Shown: positions 49,036 to 58,671, numbered from the stretch's first letter. The stretch is 64,000 bases of DNA from Azospirillum oleiclasticum (GCF_013423485.1 NZ_JABFFR010000047.1:1-64000), one strand, 5' to 3'. The notes: generated from the sequence alone by a model not told the origin. Made by a program: numbers and translations.

Positions 49036-52000
49036 TTGCGCAGCTCCACGGCGCTGATCGCACAGAAATGGTCGCGCGAGTAACCCCAATACTCATGGGG
49101 GTTATTGGTTGACCAACTATGGACGCCGGGACCCGGTGTCTCGATCCACATGTAGCCGATGCTGGTCGGCCTCCACTCGTAAGTGATTGAGTTGTTTTCG
49201 TTGCCTCCAAAGCCCGTGATGACTTGAAGAAAGGCACCGCGCACAGCGCTCAGCAGCACCGGCTTGCCGACCGTCCATAGGGCTACCGACGCGCTATACG
49301 TGCCCTGCGCGGCCGACATGTTCGACGTCGCGAAATCCTCGATCTTTTGGCCGTTGACGGTCAGGTCGCGGATGTTGGCCCGGTCGATGGCCGCGAAGCC
49401 GATCTTGGCGTTGGTGACGGCCAGATCGTCGATCTGCGCCTCGCCGATCACCCGCAGCGCCAGCCGGTCGCGGTCCACCGAGCCGGCGATGAGCTGCTGG
49501 GCGCTGATCGTGTTGGCGGCGATGTGGGTGCCGGTGATCTGCTCGGCCTCGATGTGCCGGGCCAGGATCGTTCTGGCGCCGATCTGGTTCGCGGTGATGG
49601 AGCCGGTCACGATCCTTTCGCCGTCGATGATCGTGCCGCCGTAGTTGGCGATGACCATCGAGCCGCCGTGATAGGTGGCGAGATGGATGCGATCGTTGCC
49701 GTAGGCCTCCTGGGTGTCCTGCGTGGCCTGCAGCACTCCCTGGCCCTTGACCCAGAACACGTAGGCGTAGCTCCAGCCGACCGGTGTCCCGCCGGCCGGC
49801 ACGTTCACCCGCGCGTGGCCGCCGTCGTCCCCCATGTGGAGGATCGAGCCGGCGGTCCAGGAGATGGTGTTGTTGGTCTTGTTCGCCGTGAACTCCAAGC
49901 CCTGGACGGTCACTCCGCGCGCGCCGATCATCAGCTTGTTGGCGCTGATTGTGTTGGCACGGATGACGCCGCCGTTGATTTCGGTGCTGTTGGGCCCGGC
50001 CCGCCAGTCGCCCAGCGTCACGCCGCCGGCGATCTTGATCTTGCCGGGCTCGATGGTGGTCGAGAGCTGGTTGATCCGCGCCGCCGGATCGCCGGAGTTG
50101 GCGATCCCGTCGATCGTCGTCACGCCAGCGGAGGTGCTGACCTGCACCGAGCCGGACAGGATCGACCCGGCTTTGATCTTCGAGGCGTCGAGCTCGCGGA
50201 TGTGCGCCGTGTCGATGATGCCGTTCTCGATCTGTGCGGAGCGCGTGACGACCCTGTTGGCCGACAGGTGGTCGGCGGTGATGGCGCCGGCCTGGATGGC
50301 GCCGGTCGTCACGCTGTCGGCGGCGAGGTGCCCCGCCCTGATCTCGCCGGCCAGGATGTGGTTCGAGCGGATCTCGTTCGCCGTGATGTGGCGCGCCTTG
50401 ATCGCGTTCTGGCCGATCTGGGTCTCGGTGATTTCGCCCGGCAGCTCGTCGAGCTGGATCGCGGGTTCCCACTCGCTTCCGTTCCAGCGGTGGAGCCGCA
50501 TCTCCGGCAGCTTGTAGAACAGCTGCACCGGCCCTTCGGGCGCGCCCGCGGGCAGCGCCGTGCCGAAGGGGATCGGGCCGAAATCGTCGGGGAAGTCGGG
50601 GATCTGCAGGCTGGCGGTGGTGCCGGCCACCCGCTCGGTCCAGTCGCCGGCGTTCTTGCTGGTGTCCACCGGCCGCAGCCAATAGGTCCGGGTCACCCCC
50701 GGCTCCAGGCCGGAGCGGTCGAGCACCGAGCGCTGGCCGGCGGCGCCCGGCACCGTGCCGATCCGGGTCGCGTTGTCGCGGTCCTGATCGACGCTTTCCC
50801 ACACCTCCGCGTGGTTGTAGTCGGGGTCGGACGGGTTCGTCCAGCTCAGCCAGAAGCCGCGGAAGGATGCGTCCAGGCGGGTGGCGGTGATCGGGCCGGG
50901 CGGCTTGTCGTCGCGCGCGGCCACGATGGTGGCGATCTCGCTCTCGGGGCTGTAGTTGGCGCTGCTGTCGTTGGCGCGGACCCAGACGTCGTAGCTGACG
51001 CCCGCCACCACGCCGTCCCAGGTGTAGGATGGCTCGCGCGTGTAGACCCACTGCCAGGACAGCGGGTCGTCCTCGGTCTGGCGGATGCCGGCCTGGAACT
51101 CGGCGAAGTCGCGGGCGGTGGAGACGTTCCACTCCGCCTTGATGCGCACCCGGCCGTCCTCGCCCACCCAGCTCGTGAGCGCCGGTTTTTCGGGACGGTC
51201 CGGCGGCTCGAAATCGGCCTGGAAGGCCGCGGCGACGTAGATGGGCGCGGCGACGACCATCTCGTCCGGACCGAAGGCGTCGTAGTGGCCGACGCGGATA
51301 TAATAGCCGATGTTCGGGTTTGCCGGGATGACGAAGCCGTCCTGCGGACCGTTGGCGGCCTGGTGGTCCTTGTCGAGCGGGAAATCGCTCGTCTCCGACT
51401 GCCAAACCAGCGTGCCGGCGAAGTCGGGGTCGGTGGGCAGCCGGAAGAAGACATGGATCGCGCCCACCGCGCCCGAGACCGTCAGCCCCGCGGGCAGCGG
51501 CAGGGGTGGGTTGTAGACCTCGAGCCGTGTCGGCCGGCTCTCGCGCCACAAGGTGTCGCGGATCGTCACCTCGATGATGATGCGGCGCCGCGCGTGGGCA
51601 CGGCCGAGCTGGGCGCTGTCCTGCCGGTTCGCCTCCAGCGTGTAGCGGAATTCGGGCCGTGGCGAATGTTCGGTGCGCAGCAGCCGTTGCGTGACCGGGT
51701 CGAATATGCGGACGGCGTAGTCCCGGAAGCGCGGCTCGGTGCGCCCGGCGCCGGCGCCCGGCTCGTTCGTCGGCTCCCAGGAGGTGTCGGGAAAGTTGGG
51801 GCGCCAGGTGAAGACCGGGTCGCGGGTCACGAAATTGGTGTCGGTGCCGCGCTGGTCGACCTGCAGGTGGCTGATGAAGAGGTCCGGGATGGTTTCCCAG
51901 CCCTGCGCCGTGATGGTGATGGTGACGGGCCGCGAGCGCATGCCGTTCCAGGCCGTGGACCGCAGCGTGAGCGTGTAGTCGCCGAGCTCCGCGTCGTCGA

Positions 52001-55000
52001 TGTCGTAGGTCGTGACGGTCTGCAGCGTCACCGACCGCTGGGTGCCGGTCGGCATGCCGATGGTGAGCAGATAGCCGTTGAGGTAGGGATGGGATGGCGC
52101 CGACCAACTCACCGTCAGGCGCGACCGCGGCTGGCCGTTCCGCATGTAACGGTTTTCCGACGCCGTGACGTTCGTCGGCGCCGGCATGTCCTCGCGCGGC
52201 CGCTGGTAGGGGGGCGGAGCCAGCGTGACGTTGCGCTCAACCCGCTCGTATTTGGTGACGTCGTGGAACAGCGCCGTCACTTCGTAGATGTTGGGCTGCG
52301 TCTCCTTGATCGCCATGACCCGGAAAGGCCGTGGTGCCAGGTCGCTGCCGGTCAGCGCCCACATCGCACCCGGAATCGGGGGCGTGGAGAAGGCGGTCTC
52401 GATGTCGAGCTGGCTGACCTTGCCGCCGGTCCCGGCGGTCGTCACCCTGCGGCTTTCGATGCGGCCGTCCGGCAGGGTGACGGAAATCTGATAGGTCTCG
52501 CTCACCAACAGGTCGACCGCCTCGTCGAGCGTCAGAAGCCGCCCGGCGGCATCGATCTCGACGAGCCGTCCGCCGTTGCGGGCCATGGCGTAGGAGGGGT
52601 CGGCGACGTGGATGATGTCGCCCGGGCTGATGTCGGCGTGATCGTAGGACGCGGAATAGGTGACCGTTTCCGTCTGGTGCTGTTCGCTGTCGAGCATCCA
52701 GAGGCCGAGGCGGCGGGCCTGGCTGCGGCGGGTGCAGCCGAAGGCGCGGATTTGGCCGGTCTCGCGCCAGCCGTATTTCTGGATCAGGTCGGGGTTCTCG
52801 ACCACCTCGACGGCCGGCTTGTAGCCGTCGTCCGGGTCGTTCCATTGGACCAGCGCGACCGAGTGGCGCGCCTTCAGGGCGGTTCCGGAATAGGAGAAAT
52901 CGCCGCCGATGACATTGGCGGGGGTGACGAGCTTCACGGCGTCGGCCGGCATGTCGGCGCGCGCGAAGATTTGGCCGGACGACCAGTAGACGAGGCCCCG
53001 GAAGGTGCTGGCGATGGCCTGCACCACGGTGTAGGCCTCCTCGCGGGCGCCGATCACGCCGTTGAAGGTGAAGCGGGGCTCCAGCTCCTCGGTGCCATCG
53101 TCCTTGCGACGCCCGCTCGGCACCAACCCGTCGCAGTATTGGGCAATCTCGTAGAGCGACCATTTGTCGGTCTGCCCCGGCGCGATCGACCCTCCCAGTC
53201 CATAACGGGGATTGGTCAGGATGTCGTAAAGAATCCAAGCCGGGTTGTCGGTCCAAGCGAGCTTGAAGCTGCCATCCCAGATGCCTTGGTATACTCGCGT
53301 CTCCGGATTGTAGTTGCTCGGGACCTGGATGATCAGGCCCTTCACGTCGTAGGCGCGCTGCGGAATCTGGTTTCCGAACTGCTCCGCATCGACGGTGATG
53401 CCGATCAGCGCCGTGTCGGGATAGCTGAACAGGCCGTCGGTGATGATCGTGTAGCTTTTCCAGTGTGTCTCGTTCTGTTCGGCAACCTGGGTGCTGTCGG
53501 CGGTGATGCGGCTGACCCGGATCTCCCACCCGTCCGTATCGGGCGGCAGGGAGACGCGGTAGGCGCGTTCGTAGGTGCTGGTCGTCTTCCCCTCGATGGT
53601 GTCGCTGATCTTTGTCTCCCAACCGGTCTTCGACCGTCCGCGGACTTCGATCTTTATCTCGACCTTGCTTCCATGCATGTCACCGTTGCTGGGGTCGGTC
53701 CGGTTCAGGCTGGGGATCGAGATGGTGACGCGCACCGCGGTGGCCGTCGCGTCGTCGATGGCGCGGACCAGCGGCTTTTCGAAGAGGATTTTGGCGTCGA
53801 CCTTCACTTCGGACTCGGCAGCGGGGAAGCCGGTCACCGGCTTCTGGTCCGGAAGGCCTTTGCATTCGACCCACGATACGCCGTGGAAGTTGTCGGCGTT
53901 GTCGGGGCCTTTGATCGGCGTGGAATCGAAGAAGATCGACTGTTCCTTGTTCACCAGCCCCTGGATCGGTCCTTCGCCAAGGACGTCGATCACCCGCGCC
54001 GTGGCCTTCGATCGCAGCGTGTTCGGATCCTCTTGCGCCGCCCGGCCGCCGCCGCCGCCCTTCTTGCCGCCACCTCCGCTGCCGCCGACCCCTCCTCCGC
54101 CGTTATCGCTGGCGCCGCTTCCGTCGCCATGGGCCGAGCCGTCGTTTCCCTCACCGCCGCCGGTCTCCGGAACGGTGCCGTCGTCATCGGGCTCGGGCGG
54201 CGGAAGCGACTGGCCATTGTGGCGGATCACAACCTCGGCGGCCTTGCCGACGAGCCGGCCGTTGGTCCCCACGGTGCGCACGGAGAAACGGCCGCCGTTG
54301 GGATCGGTCAGCCGGAACTTCATGCCGCGGGCGGTTTCGACATTCACCACCTGCTCGCCGTTGGTGACGGAAATCACACCATTCGGCCAGTAGAGGGTGC
54401 CGCCGGAGATCCCGTCGAACTGGAAGCCGGAGTTGGGGGTGGCGGAGGTGATCTGCAGACCGTCGGTGGTGACGCCGTTCAGCGGGACGGCGGATGCGGC
54501 GGTGACGCTGGGCGGTTTCTCCTGGACGGACTCGTCCTGCTCGGTCTCGATACCGGCGCTGACGACCACCGAGCCCGTCTTGACCCGTCCGTAGATGAGC
54601 GGCACCGTGCCGCCCTGCTCCTGGGTGTTCACCGCGCCTTCGAACAGGAAGGAGGGCCGGCGGTCCGCCGGCTCCAGGCTGGCCGGCGCCTTCGGCTGGG
54701 GCGACATCAGCTGGGCGACGCCGGTGAGCGACATGGTCAGCCCGAACTGGGCGACCGTGCTCCAGGAGATGAAGCCCTTGCCGAGCGCGGCACCGACGCC
54801 CGTGAGGTCTCCCGCGAGCAATGGTGTCATGGCGCCCGACGCGCCGATGGCGACCGCCATCAGCGCCACCCCGAGGATCACCTTGGCCCCGCCCTTGCGG
54901 CCGGCCCCGCCGACGACCGGCACGATGTGCAGCGCCTTGGTGCCGAGCCCGATCTCCAGCATCTCAAGGTCCAGATCGAGTCCGGTCCGCCGGTCGCCGC

Positions 55001-55157
55001 GGATCACGCGGTAGTGGCCCTCGCGGATGTGCTTGAGAAAGCGGCCGGGGAAATTCGCCTCCAGCGCCCGCAGCGCCTCCACCGGCGACTCGACGTACAG
55101 GTCGAACGACGCGCCGAACTCGCGCCGCAGGGCGCCGTAGAGGAAGACGTTAGCCAT
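49032..55157 (-). CDS. Fused lambda I-J-like tail tip/host-specificity protein
   Basis: 2041 residues. Residues 1 to about 215 match lambda gpI (FLYGALRREFGASFDLYV; TKALHIVPVVGGAGRKGG; two hydrophobic helices; VPLIYGRVKTGSVVVSAG). A linker of about 180 residues follows, ending in a Gly/Ser-rich stretch. From about 400 onward it matches gpJ (ARVIDVLGEGPIQGLVNK; QVPSNYNPETRVYQGIWDG; PAWILYDILTNPRYGLG; RAFGCTRRSQARRLGLWML), then fibronectin-like repeats and a repetitive region (AGEIRAGHLAADSVTTGAIQ). I and J are separate genes in lambda. The ATG overlaps the K-like gene by 8 bp. Confidence 0.92.
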   Translation of the reverse strand: MANVFLYGALRREFGASFDLYVESPVEALRALEANFPGRFLKHIREGHYRVIRGDRRTGLDLDLEMLEIGLGTKALHIVPVVGGAGRKGGAKVILGVALMAVAIGASGAMTPLLAGDLTGVGAALGKGFISWSTVAQFGLTMSLTGVAQLMSPQPKAPASLEPADRRPSFLFEGAVNTQEQGGTVPLIYGRVKTGSVVVSAGIETEQDESVQEKPPSVTAASAVPLNGVTTDGLQITSATPNSGFQFDGISGGTLYWPNGVISVTNGEQVVNVETARGMKFRLTDPNGGRFSVRTVGTNGRLVGKAAEVVIRHNGQSLPPPEPDDDGTVPETGGGEGNDGSAHGDGSGASDNGGGGVGGSGGGGKKGGGGGRAAQEDPNTLRSKATARVIDVLGEGPIQGLVNKEQSIFFDSTPIKGPDNADNFHGVSWVECKGLPDQKPVTGFPAAESEVKVDAKILFEKPLVRAIDDATATAVRVTISIPSLNRTDPSNGDMHGSKVEIKIEVRGRSKTGWETKISDTIEGKTTSTYERAYRVSLPPDTDGWEIRVSRITADSTQVAEQNETHWKSYTIITDGLFSYPDTALIGITVDAEQFGNQIPQRAYDVKGLIIQVPSNYNPETRVYQGIWDGSFKLAWTDNPAWILYDILTNPRYGLGGSIAPGQTDKWSLYEIAQYCDGLVPSGRRKDDGTEELEPRFTFNGVIGAREEAYTVVQAIASTFRGLVYWSSGQIFARADMPADAVKLVTPANVIGGDFSYSGTALKARHSVALVQWNDPDDGYKPAVEVVENPDLIQKYGWRETGQIRAFGCTRRSQARRLGLWMLDSEQHQTETVTYSASYDHADISPGDIIHVADPSYAMARNGGRLVEIDAAGRLLTLDEAVDLLVSETYQISVTLPDGRIESRRVTTAGTGGKVSQLDIETAFSTPPIPGAMWALTGSDLAPRPFRVMAIKETQPNIYEVTALFHDVTKYERVERNVTLAPPPYQRPREDMPAPTNVTASENRYMRNGQPRSRLTVSWSAPSHPYLNGYLLTIGMPTGTQRSVTLQTVTTYDIDDAELGDYTLTLRSTAWNGMRSRPVTITITAQGWETIPDLFISHLQVDQRGTDTNFVTRDPVFTWRPNFPDTSWEPTNEPGAGAGRTEPRFRDYAVRIFDPVTQRLLRTEHSPRPEFRYTLEANRQDSAQLGRAHARRRIIIEVTIRDTLWRESRPTRLEVYNPPLPLPAGLTVSGAVGAIHVFFRLPTDPDFAGTLVWQSETSDFPLDKDHQAANGPQDGFVIPANPNIGYYIRVGHYDAFGPDEMVVAAPIYVAAAFQADFEPPDRPEKPALTSWVGEDGRVRIKAEWNVSTARDFAEFQAGIRQTEDDPLSWQWVYTREPSYTWDGVVAGVSYDVWVRANDSSANYSPESEIATIVAARDDKPPGPITATRLDASFRGFWLSWTNPSDPDYNHAEVWESVDQDRDNATRIGTVPGAAGQRSVLDRSGLEPGVTRTYWLRPVDTSKNAGDWTERVAGTTASLQIPDFPDDFGPIPFGTALPAGAPEGPVQLFYKLPEMRLHRWNGSEWEPAIQLDELPGEITETQIGQNAIKARHITANEIRSNHILAGEIRAGHLAADSVTTGAIQAGAITADHLSANRVVTRSAQIENGIIDTAHIRELDASKIKAGSILSGSVQVSTSAGVTTIDGIANSGDPAARINQLSTTIEPGKIKIAGGVTLGDWRAGPNSTEINGGVIRANTISANKLMIGARGVTVQGLEFTANKTNNTISWTAGSILHMGDDGGHARVNVPAGGTPVGWSYAYVFWVKGQGVLQATQDTQEAYGNDRIHLATYHGGSMVIANYGGTIIDGERIVTGSITANQIGARTILARHIEAEQITGTHIAANTISAQQLIAGSVDRDRLALRVIGEAQIDDLAVTNAKIGFAAIDRANIRDLTVNGQKIEDFATSNMSAAQGTYSASVALWTVGKPVLLSAVRGAFLQVITGFGGNENNSITYEWRPTSIGYMWIETPGPGVHSWSTNNPHEYWGYSRDHFCAISAVELRK

Positions 55158-55884
55158 GGAAGACCTTCTCGTGGCGCACCCAGCGGACGATCATGCGGCT
55201 CCACGGGCCGATCGGCTCGTGGCGGCTGAGGCGGTCCTGGAGGTGGTGCAGGATCAGGGAACCCTCCCGCAGCACCCCGGCGTGGTTGGGAACGGGCGAG
55301 CGGACCTGGGCGAAGAACACATCGCCAGGGCGCGCCTGGGCCGGATCGATGGTGACGAAGCCGGCTTGGCGGAAACCGTCCAGGTACAGGTTTCCGCCCT
55401 TCGACCACCATTCGTCGTCGCGGGGGAAGTCCGGCAGGGCGATCCCCAGCTCCAGACGGTGGAAATCGCGGACCAGCGAGTAGCAGTCCTGGACACCGTG
55501 GATGAAGCTGCGCCCCACCAGCGGGGCGATCGGCACGCCGTCCCCCCACACCACCGGATCGGAGCAGGACCGGCCGTCGGTCGGCACGATCACCCACGGG
55601 ACGGCGGTGTCGAGCTGCGCCTGCATGTCGGCACGGCTCGGCCAGGGCATGATGCGCTCCTCCTCCGGGTCGCTCTCCCGGTAGGGGTGGGAGTGCACGA
55701 TCGCGTCGAGGGCGCCCTCGTGGCAGCGCATCACCTCGTCGGGGATCAGAAAATGCCGCATCGGGTCGGCGGCCACATTGGCAAGCCGTTGATATTGCCC
55801 GCCAACGACGACGCCGCAGCATTCCCTCGGGAATTCGGCGAGAGCGTGCGCCTTCATCGCCGCGATGCAGGATGGCGCGAACAT
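55150..55884 (-). CDS. Lambda K-like tail assembly protein (JAMM plus NlpC/P60)
   Basis: 244 residues with two enzyme domains. The N-terminal Mov34/MPN domain carries the JAMM residues Glu (FPRECCGVV), His-x-His (AIVHSHPYRES) and Asp (WPSRADMQ). The C-terminal NlpC/P60 domain has catalytic Cys (GVQDCYSLVRDF) and His (VPNHAGVL). Lambda gpK has this layout and is needed for tail-tip assembly and probably for local peptidoglycan cutting. The ATG shares one base with the L-like gene stop (TGATG). Confidence 0.9.
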   Translation of the reverse strand: MFAPSCIAAMKAHALAEFPRECCGVVVGGQYQRLANVAADPMRHFLIPDEVMRCHEGALDAIVHSHPYRESDPEEERIMPWPSRADMQAQLDTAVPWVIVPTDGRSCSDPVVWGDGVPIAPLVGRSFIHGVQDCYSLVRDFHRLELGIALPDFPRDDEWWSKGGNLYLDGFRQAGFVTIDPAQARPGDVFFAQVRSPVPNHAGVLREGSLILHHLQDRLSRHEPIGPWSRMIVRWVRHEKVFHG

Positions 55885-56609
55885 CAGGTACGGATCCTCG
55901 CGACGCCGGGAAAGGCCCGTGTGGGCAGCACCTCGGTCGCGCCGAAGCGCGCCTTGCAATCCGACAGGCGCTTGCCGCACCGGTCGTCGGCCGCGATGTC
56001 TGTTGTTTGCCCGTTGGGCCGGAAATATTTCCCGCCGGTGTAGGGGCAGGTCGCTCTCCCATAGTCGAAGGAGCTTCCGGTCCAGACGCGGTAGGCGTGG
56101 GTGCAGGCATCGCGCAGGATGTGACGGCCGGGAAGCAGGCGGCCCTCCTGGTCCATGGCGGCGCTCAGCTCCCATTCCACCATGGTCTTGGTGTGCTTCA
56201 CCTTGCGCTCGATCCGGTAATGGTCGATCGGGAAATGCGCGCTGCTGTCCGCCTCCGGCCGACCGTCCAGGAAGCGCTCGAAGGTCCGGATGCGGATGAG
56301 GGTCGCGCCCAGCAGATCGTCGTAGGAGCCGACCAGCGCGGAGAAATCGCGGTTCACGTTGGCCACCCGGATGTTCGGGGTCGGCAGTCTGCCGGTGCCG
56401 CTCCACTCGAACCCCTCGGTCTGCAGGTCGAAGGGCATGTAGAGCTGGCCGCCGAAGGACACCGGCGTGCTGTCCGCGGATCCCTTCAGGAAGTGGATGA
56501 CGCCGGCGCCCACATTGGTGGCATCGAGCCGGAAGAGCACGACGTAGGGGCTGGTGGCGAGTTTCTGCGCTTCGGCGGCCAGTTGGGGGATGATGCGGTC
56601 GGTCGTCAT
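55884..56609 (-). CDS. Lambda L-like minor tail protein (Cys-rich, Fe-S type)
   Basis: 241 residues. The N-terminal part (VVLFRLDATNVGAGVIHFLK; GFEWSGTGRLPTPNIRVANV; LVGSYDDLLGATLIRIRTFE) aligns by pattern with gpL. The C-terminal four cysteines (DACTHAYRV; ATCPYTGG; DRCGKRLSDCKARFG) match the spacing of the gpL iron-sulphur module. The start at 56609 overlaps the M-like gene by four bases. It is part of the tail tip hub. Confidence 0.88.
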   Translation of the reverse strand: MTTDRIIPQLAAEAQKLATSPYVVLFRLDATNVGAGVIHFLKGSADSTPVSFGGQLYMPFDLQTEGFEWSGTGRLPTPNIRVANVNRDFSALVGSYDDLLGATLIRIRTFERFLDGRPEADSSAHFPIDHYRIERKVKHTKTMVEWELSAAMDQEGRLLPGRHILRDACTHAYRVWTGSSFDYGRATCPYTGGKYFRPNGQTTDIAADDRCGKRLSDCKARFGATEVLPTRAFPGVARIRT

Positions 56610-56953
56610 GGCCCGAACACCTGCTCGAAGGTGGCGCTGAGGCTGGCCAGTTCCCCGTTTTTGGTGCGTTCCCACGCCTGGCAGACGAAGGAGCGCGTTA
56701 CCAATTCTCCCGGTGGCGTGTACAGGAATCGGTCCACCGCGCGACGAGCGTGCAGGAAGGACACGATCTCATCGATCTTGGCGACCGGGCCTTCCCACTT
56801 GAATTCGTAATTGTAGGCGATGTGGTTGATGCCGTCCGGGGCACGCTGGATATAGCCGTCGCCGAACTCGGCCTTCAGGAGCTTGATCCGGGGCTTCTGG
56901 GTGAAGCCGACCAACGGTGCGAGCGCCGGCTCGAAGGTGGGGGGGAGTGCCAT
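56606..56953 (-). CDS. Lambda M-like minor tail protein
   Basis: 115 residues from the ATG at 56953, which has GAGGTGACC directly upstream. The gpM pattern is evident: KAEFGDGYIQRAPDGINHIA, WEGPVAKIDEIVSFLHARRA, FLYTPPGELVTRSFVCQAWE. It is the distal tail (tail-tube-to-tip) component, placed between tape measure and L as in lambda. Confidence 0.87.
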   Translation of the reverse strand: MALPPTFEPALAPLVGFTQKPRIKLLKAEFGDGYIQRAPDGINHIAYNYEFKWEGPVAKIDEIVSFLHARRAVDRFLYTPPGELVTRSFVCQAWERTKNGELASLSATFEQVFGP

Positions 56954-57008
56954 GGTCACCTCGGAAGCGATCGGTGGAAACGGGCGGGGGCCGAGCGATG
57001 GGAGCGGC

Positions 57009-57923
57009 CTAGGACCTCAGCATCCCGCCCGGGCGCATCTCCCGCCGCATCTCCTGAAGCACCAGCCCGCGCATCTCGTCGTGGAGCTGCCGGCCGATCT
57101 GGTCGGCGAGGTCGCGGTTCTGCTCCGGCGTGCCGGCCGAGCCGGCGACCGTGATGTTGACGGTCTGGTTGAACTGCTGGCTGCCGACGCCGCCCAGCGC
57201 CTTCATCTGCTCGGGCGTGAAGACGCCCTCGCCACGGCGCAGGATGGCCGGCACCTCGTCGGACTGAAGACCGGGGAAACCGCCCTCGTGGAAGCGCTGG
57301 GCGGTGGCGAACAGCGCTCCGCGGGACGGTAGCTGATCGGCCCCGATGATGCCGCCGGTGTGCGCGATCTTGAAAACGTCGCCGATCCACGAGATGGCCT
57401 TGCCCAGGATCGAATTCACCCCAGTCTTGATTAGGCCATTCACGATCGAATCAAAAAAATCCTTCCATTTGACTTTTCCCTTTGTAATAAACTCTGTCAT
57501 CTTGTTCGACAAACCGTCGAGCCATCCGGCGGATAGCTTGTCTATTGCGTCTTTGAAATTGGACAATTCTTTCAGTTTGTTCGTGAATTGCGAATCTTCC
57601 TTCTTTTCCTCTGCTGGCTTGCCGATTGAGGCCGTTGCCTGGACGCGGGCCCCTTGACCGGCCGCGGCGACCATCGCCACCGCTGCACCGGGTGACGGGG
57701 TGGGGCCGCCGGGCGGGGCTATCGCCCCCGAAGGTCGTTGCAGCCTATCGAGAAGCTGTCGCAGCGGTTCCATGAGGGCCGCCAGCGATGACGACATGGT
57801 GTTGACCGCGGACGTGGCGGTTGTCGCGGTCGACGTTGCGGCTGCCGGCGTGTCCGTGACCTGGACGTTGACGCGCCCGGTGATCCCGCCATCCAGGTTC
57901 AGTTCAACATTGATTGCAGCCAA
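57009..57923 (-). CDS. Short tail tape measure protein
   Basis: 304 residues from a TTG start at 57923. The C-terminal third is typical of lambda-type tape measures (FHEGGFPGLQSDEVPAILRR, GEGVFTPEQMKAL; QTVNITVAGS), preceded by a membrane-active helix (VNSILGKAISWIGDVFKI). The N-terminal half is Ala/Thr/Pro-rich. Lambda gpH is about 850 residues, so this one predicts a much shorter tail. Bases about 57420-57640 are strikingly AT-rich for this genome, a sign of mosaic origin or an old deletion junction. Confidence 0.8.
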   Translation of the reverse strand: MAAINVELNLDGGITGRVNVQVTDTPAAATSTATTATSAVNTMSSSLAALMEPLRQLLDRLQRPSGAIAPPGGPTPSPGAAVAMVAAAGQGARVQATASIGKPAEEKKEDSQFTNKLKELSNFKDAIDKLSAGWLDGLSNKMTEFITKGKVKWKDFFDSIVNGLIKTGVNSILGKAISWIGDVFKIAHTGGIIGADQLPSRGALFATAQRFHEGGFPGLQSDEVPAILRRGEGVFTPEQMKALGGVGSQQFNQTVNITVAGSAGTPEQNRDLADQIGRQLHDEMRGLVLQEMRREMRPGGMLRS

Positions 57924-57982
57924 CGCCTTCGGCTCCTTTGCCCCTGTTGCCGACCGGTTCCGGATCGGCGCCGCGGTCGGTG

Positions 57983-58306
57983 CTAGACGGTTCTCGTCAT
58001 GCTTCTGAGCGCGTTCAGCCCGTCGCGGTCGAACACCGGCCGTTCGATCGCGACCGTCCCGAGCCTGTTCCGGCGCTCAGCCTCGTACGCTTCCACCATG
58101 TCCGGCGACGCCCGCGTGGCGACGGCGGTGTTCTCCAGCGCGCGCAGATCCTCCTCCGCGGACAGCCGGTCGATGTTGCGATGCAGCATCCAGAAGGCCT
58201 GCACGGGGGTGTCGAGCGCCTCCCAATAGGTCCAGCCGTAGAAGCGCATGGCGCGGGCGACGACGTAGCCGAGGTCGATGGCCTCGACGTCGCCCGCGCC
58301 GCTCAT
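57983..58306 (-). CDS. Tail assembly chaperone, T-like
   Basis: 107 residues with the FYGWTYWEALDTPVQAFWML and NIDRLSAEEDLRALENTAVA pattern common in the second tail-chaperone gene of lambda/Mu-like phages. Its ATG overlaps the G-like stop (ATGA) and lies in the -1 frame relative to it, as with lambda G and T. It may be made alone by coupling or as a G-T frameshift fusion. Confidence 0.7.
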   Translation of the reverse strand: MSGAGDVEAIDLGYVVARAMRFYGWTYWEALDTPVQAFWMLHRNIDRLSAEEDLRALENTAVATRASPDMVEAYEAERRNRLGTVAIERPVFDRDGLNALRSMTRTV

Positions 58307-58617
58307 TCCCCCGGCTGGGGCGCCCCCGCCCGCGCCTGGCCCTGCGCGCCCAGGAAGTCGAAGATCGCGTTCAACCGGCCGAGATCGAGCGCTTCCACCT
58401 CGTCGCGCGGCAGGGTGGGAAAGGCGGTGACGACCACGCCGATCAGCGTGTCGATCTCGGCGGCGACATTGTTCTGGCCCTTGAGCGCTTCGGCCGCCTT
58501 CTGCTGGCGGATGAAGTCCCCCAGCGTCATCGGCTTCATCACGTGCCGCCGTCCGTTCAGAACGATCGCCACGTCGGCAGCCGTCGGCAGTTCATCGAGG
58601 TTGAGGAGCTTCGTCAT
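58303..58617 (-). CDS. Tail assembly chaperone, G-like
   Basis: 104-residue protein between tail tube and tape measure, the usual place of the G chaperone. Sequence: NLDELPTAADVAIVLNGRRH, MKPMTLGDFIRQQKAAEALK, then a helical C-terminus. G/T chaperones coat the tape measure during tail assembly. The gene ends with a G-run (GGGGGAA) just before its stop. Confidence 0.72.
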   Translation of the reverse strand: MTKLLNLDELPTAADVAIVLNGRRHVMKPMTLGDFIRQQKAAEALKGQNNVAAEIDTLIGVVVTAFPTLPRDEVEALDLGRLNAIFDFLGAQGQARAGAPQPGE

Positions 58618-58671
58618 GGAGCCGTCGGGGTGGGGGGGCGGGATCGGGAGGACAGGGCGGCGCCGCAGCGC

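Noticed and set aside
49347..55229. A 1960-codon open frame on the plus strand opposite the tail tip gene, and similar long frames opposite the fibre, RND and liv genes
   Set aside because: They are antisense shadows caused by the high GC content. Their translations are Arg/Gly/His-rich with no family motifs, while the opposite strand encodes clear homologues.
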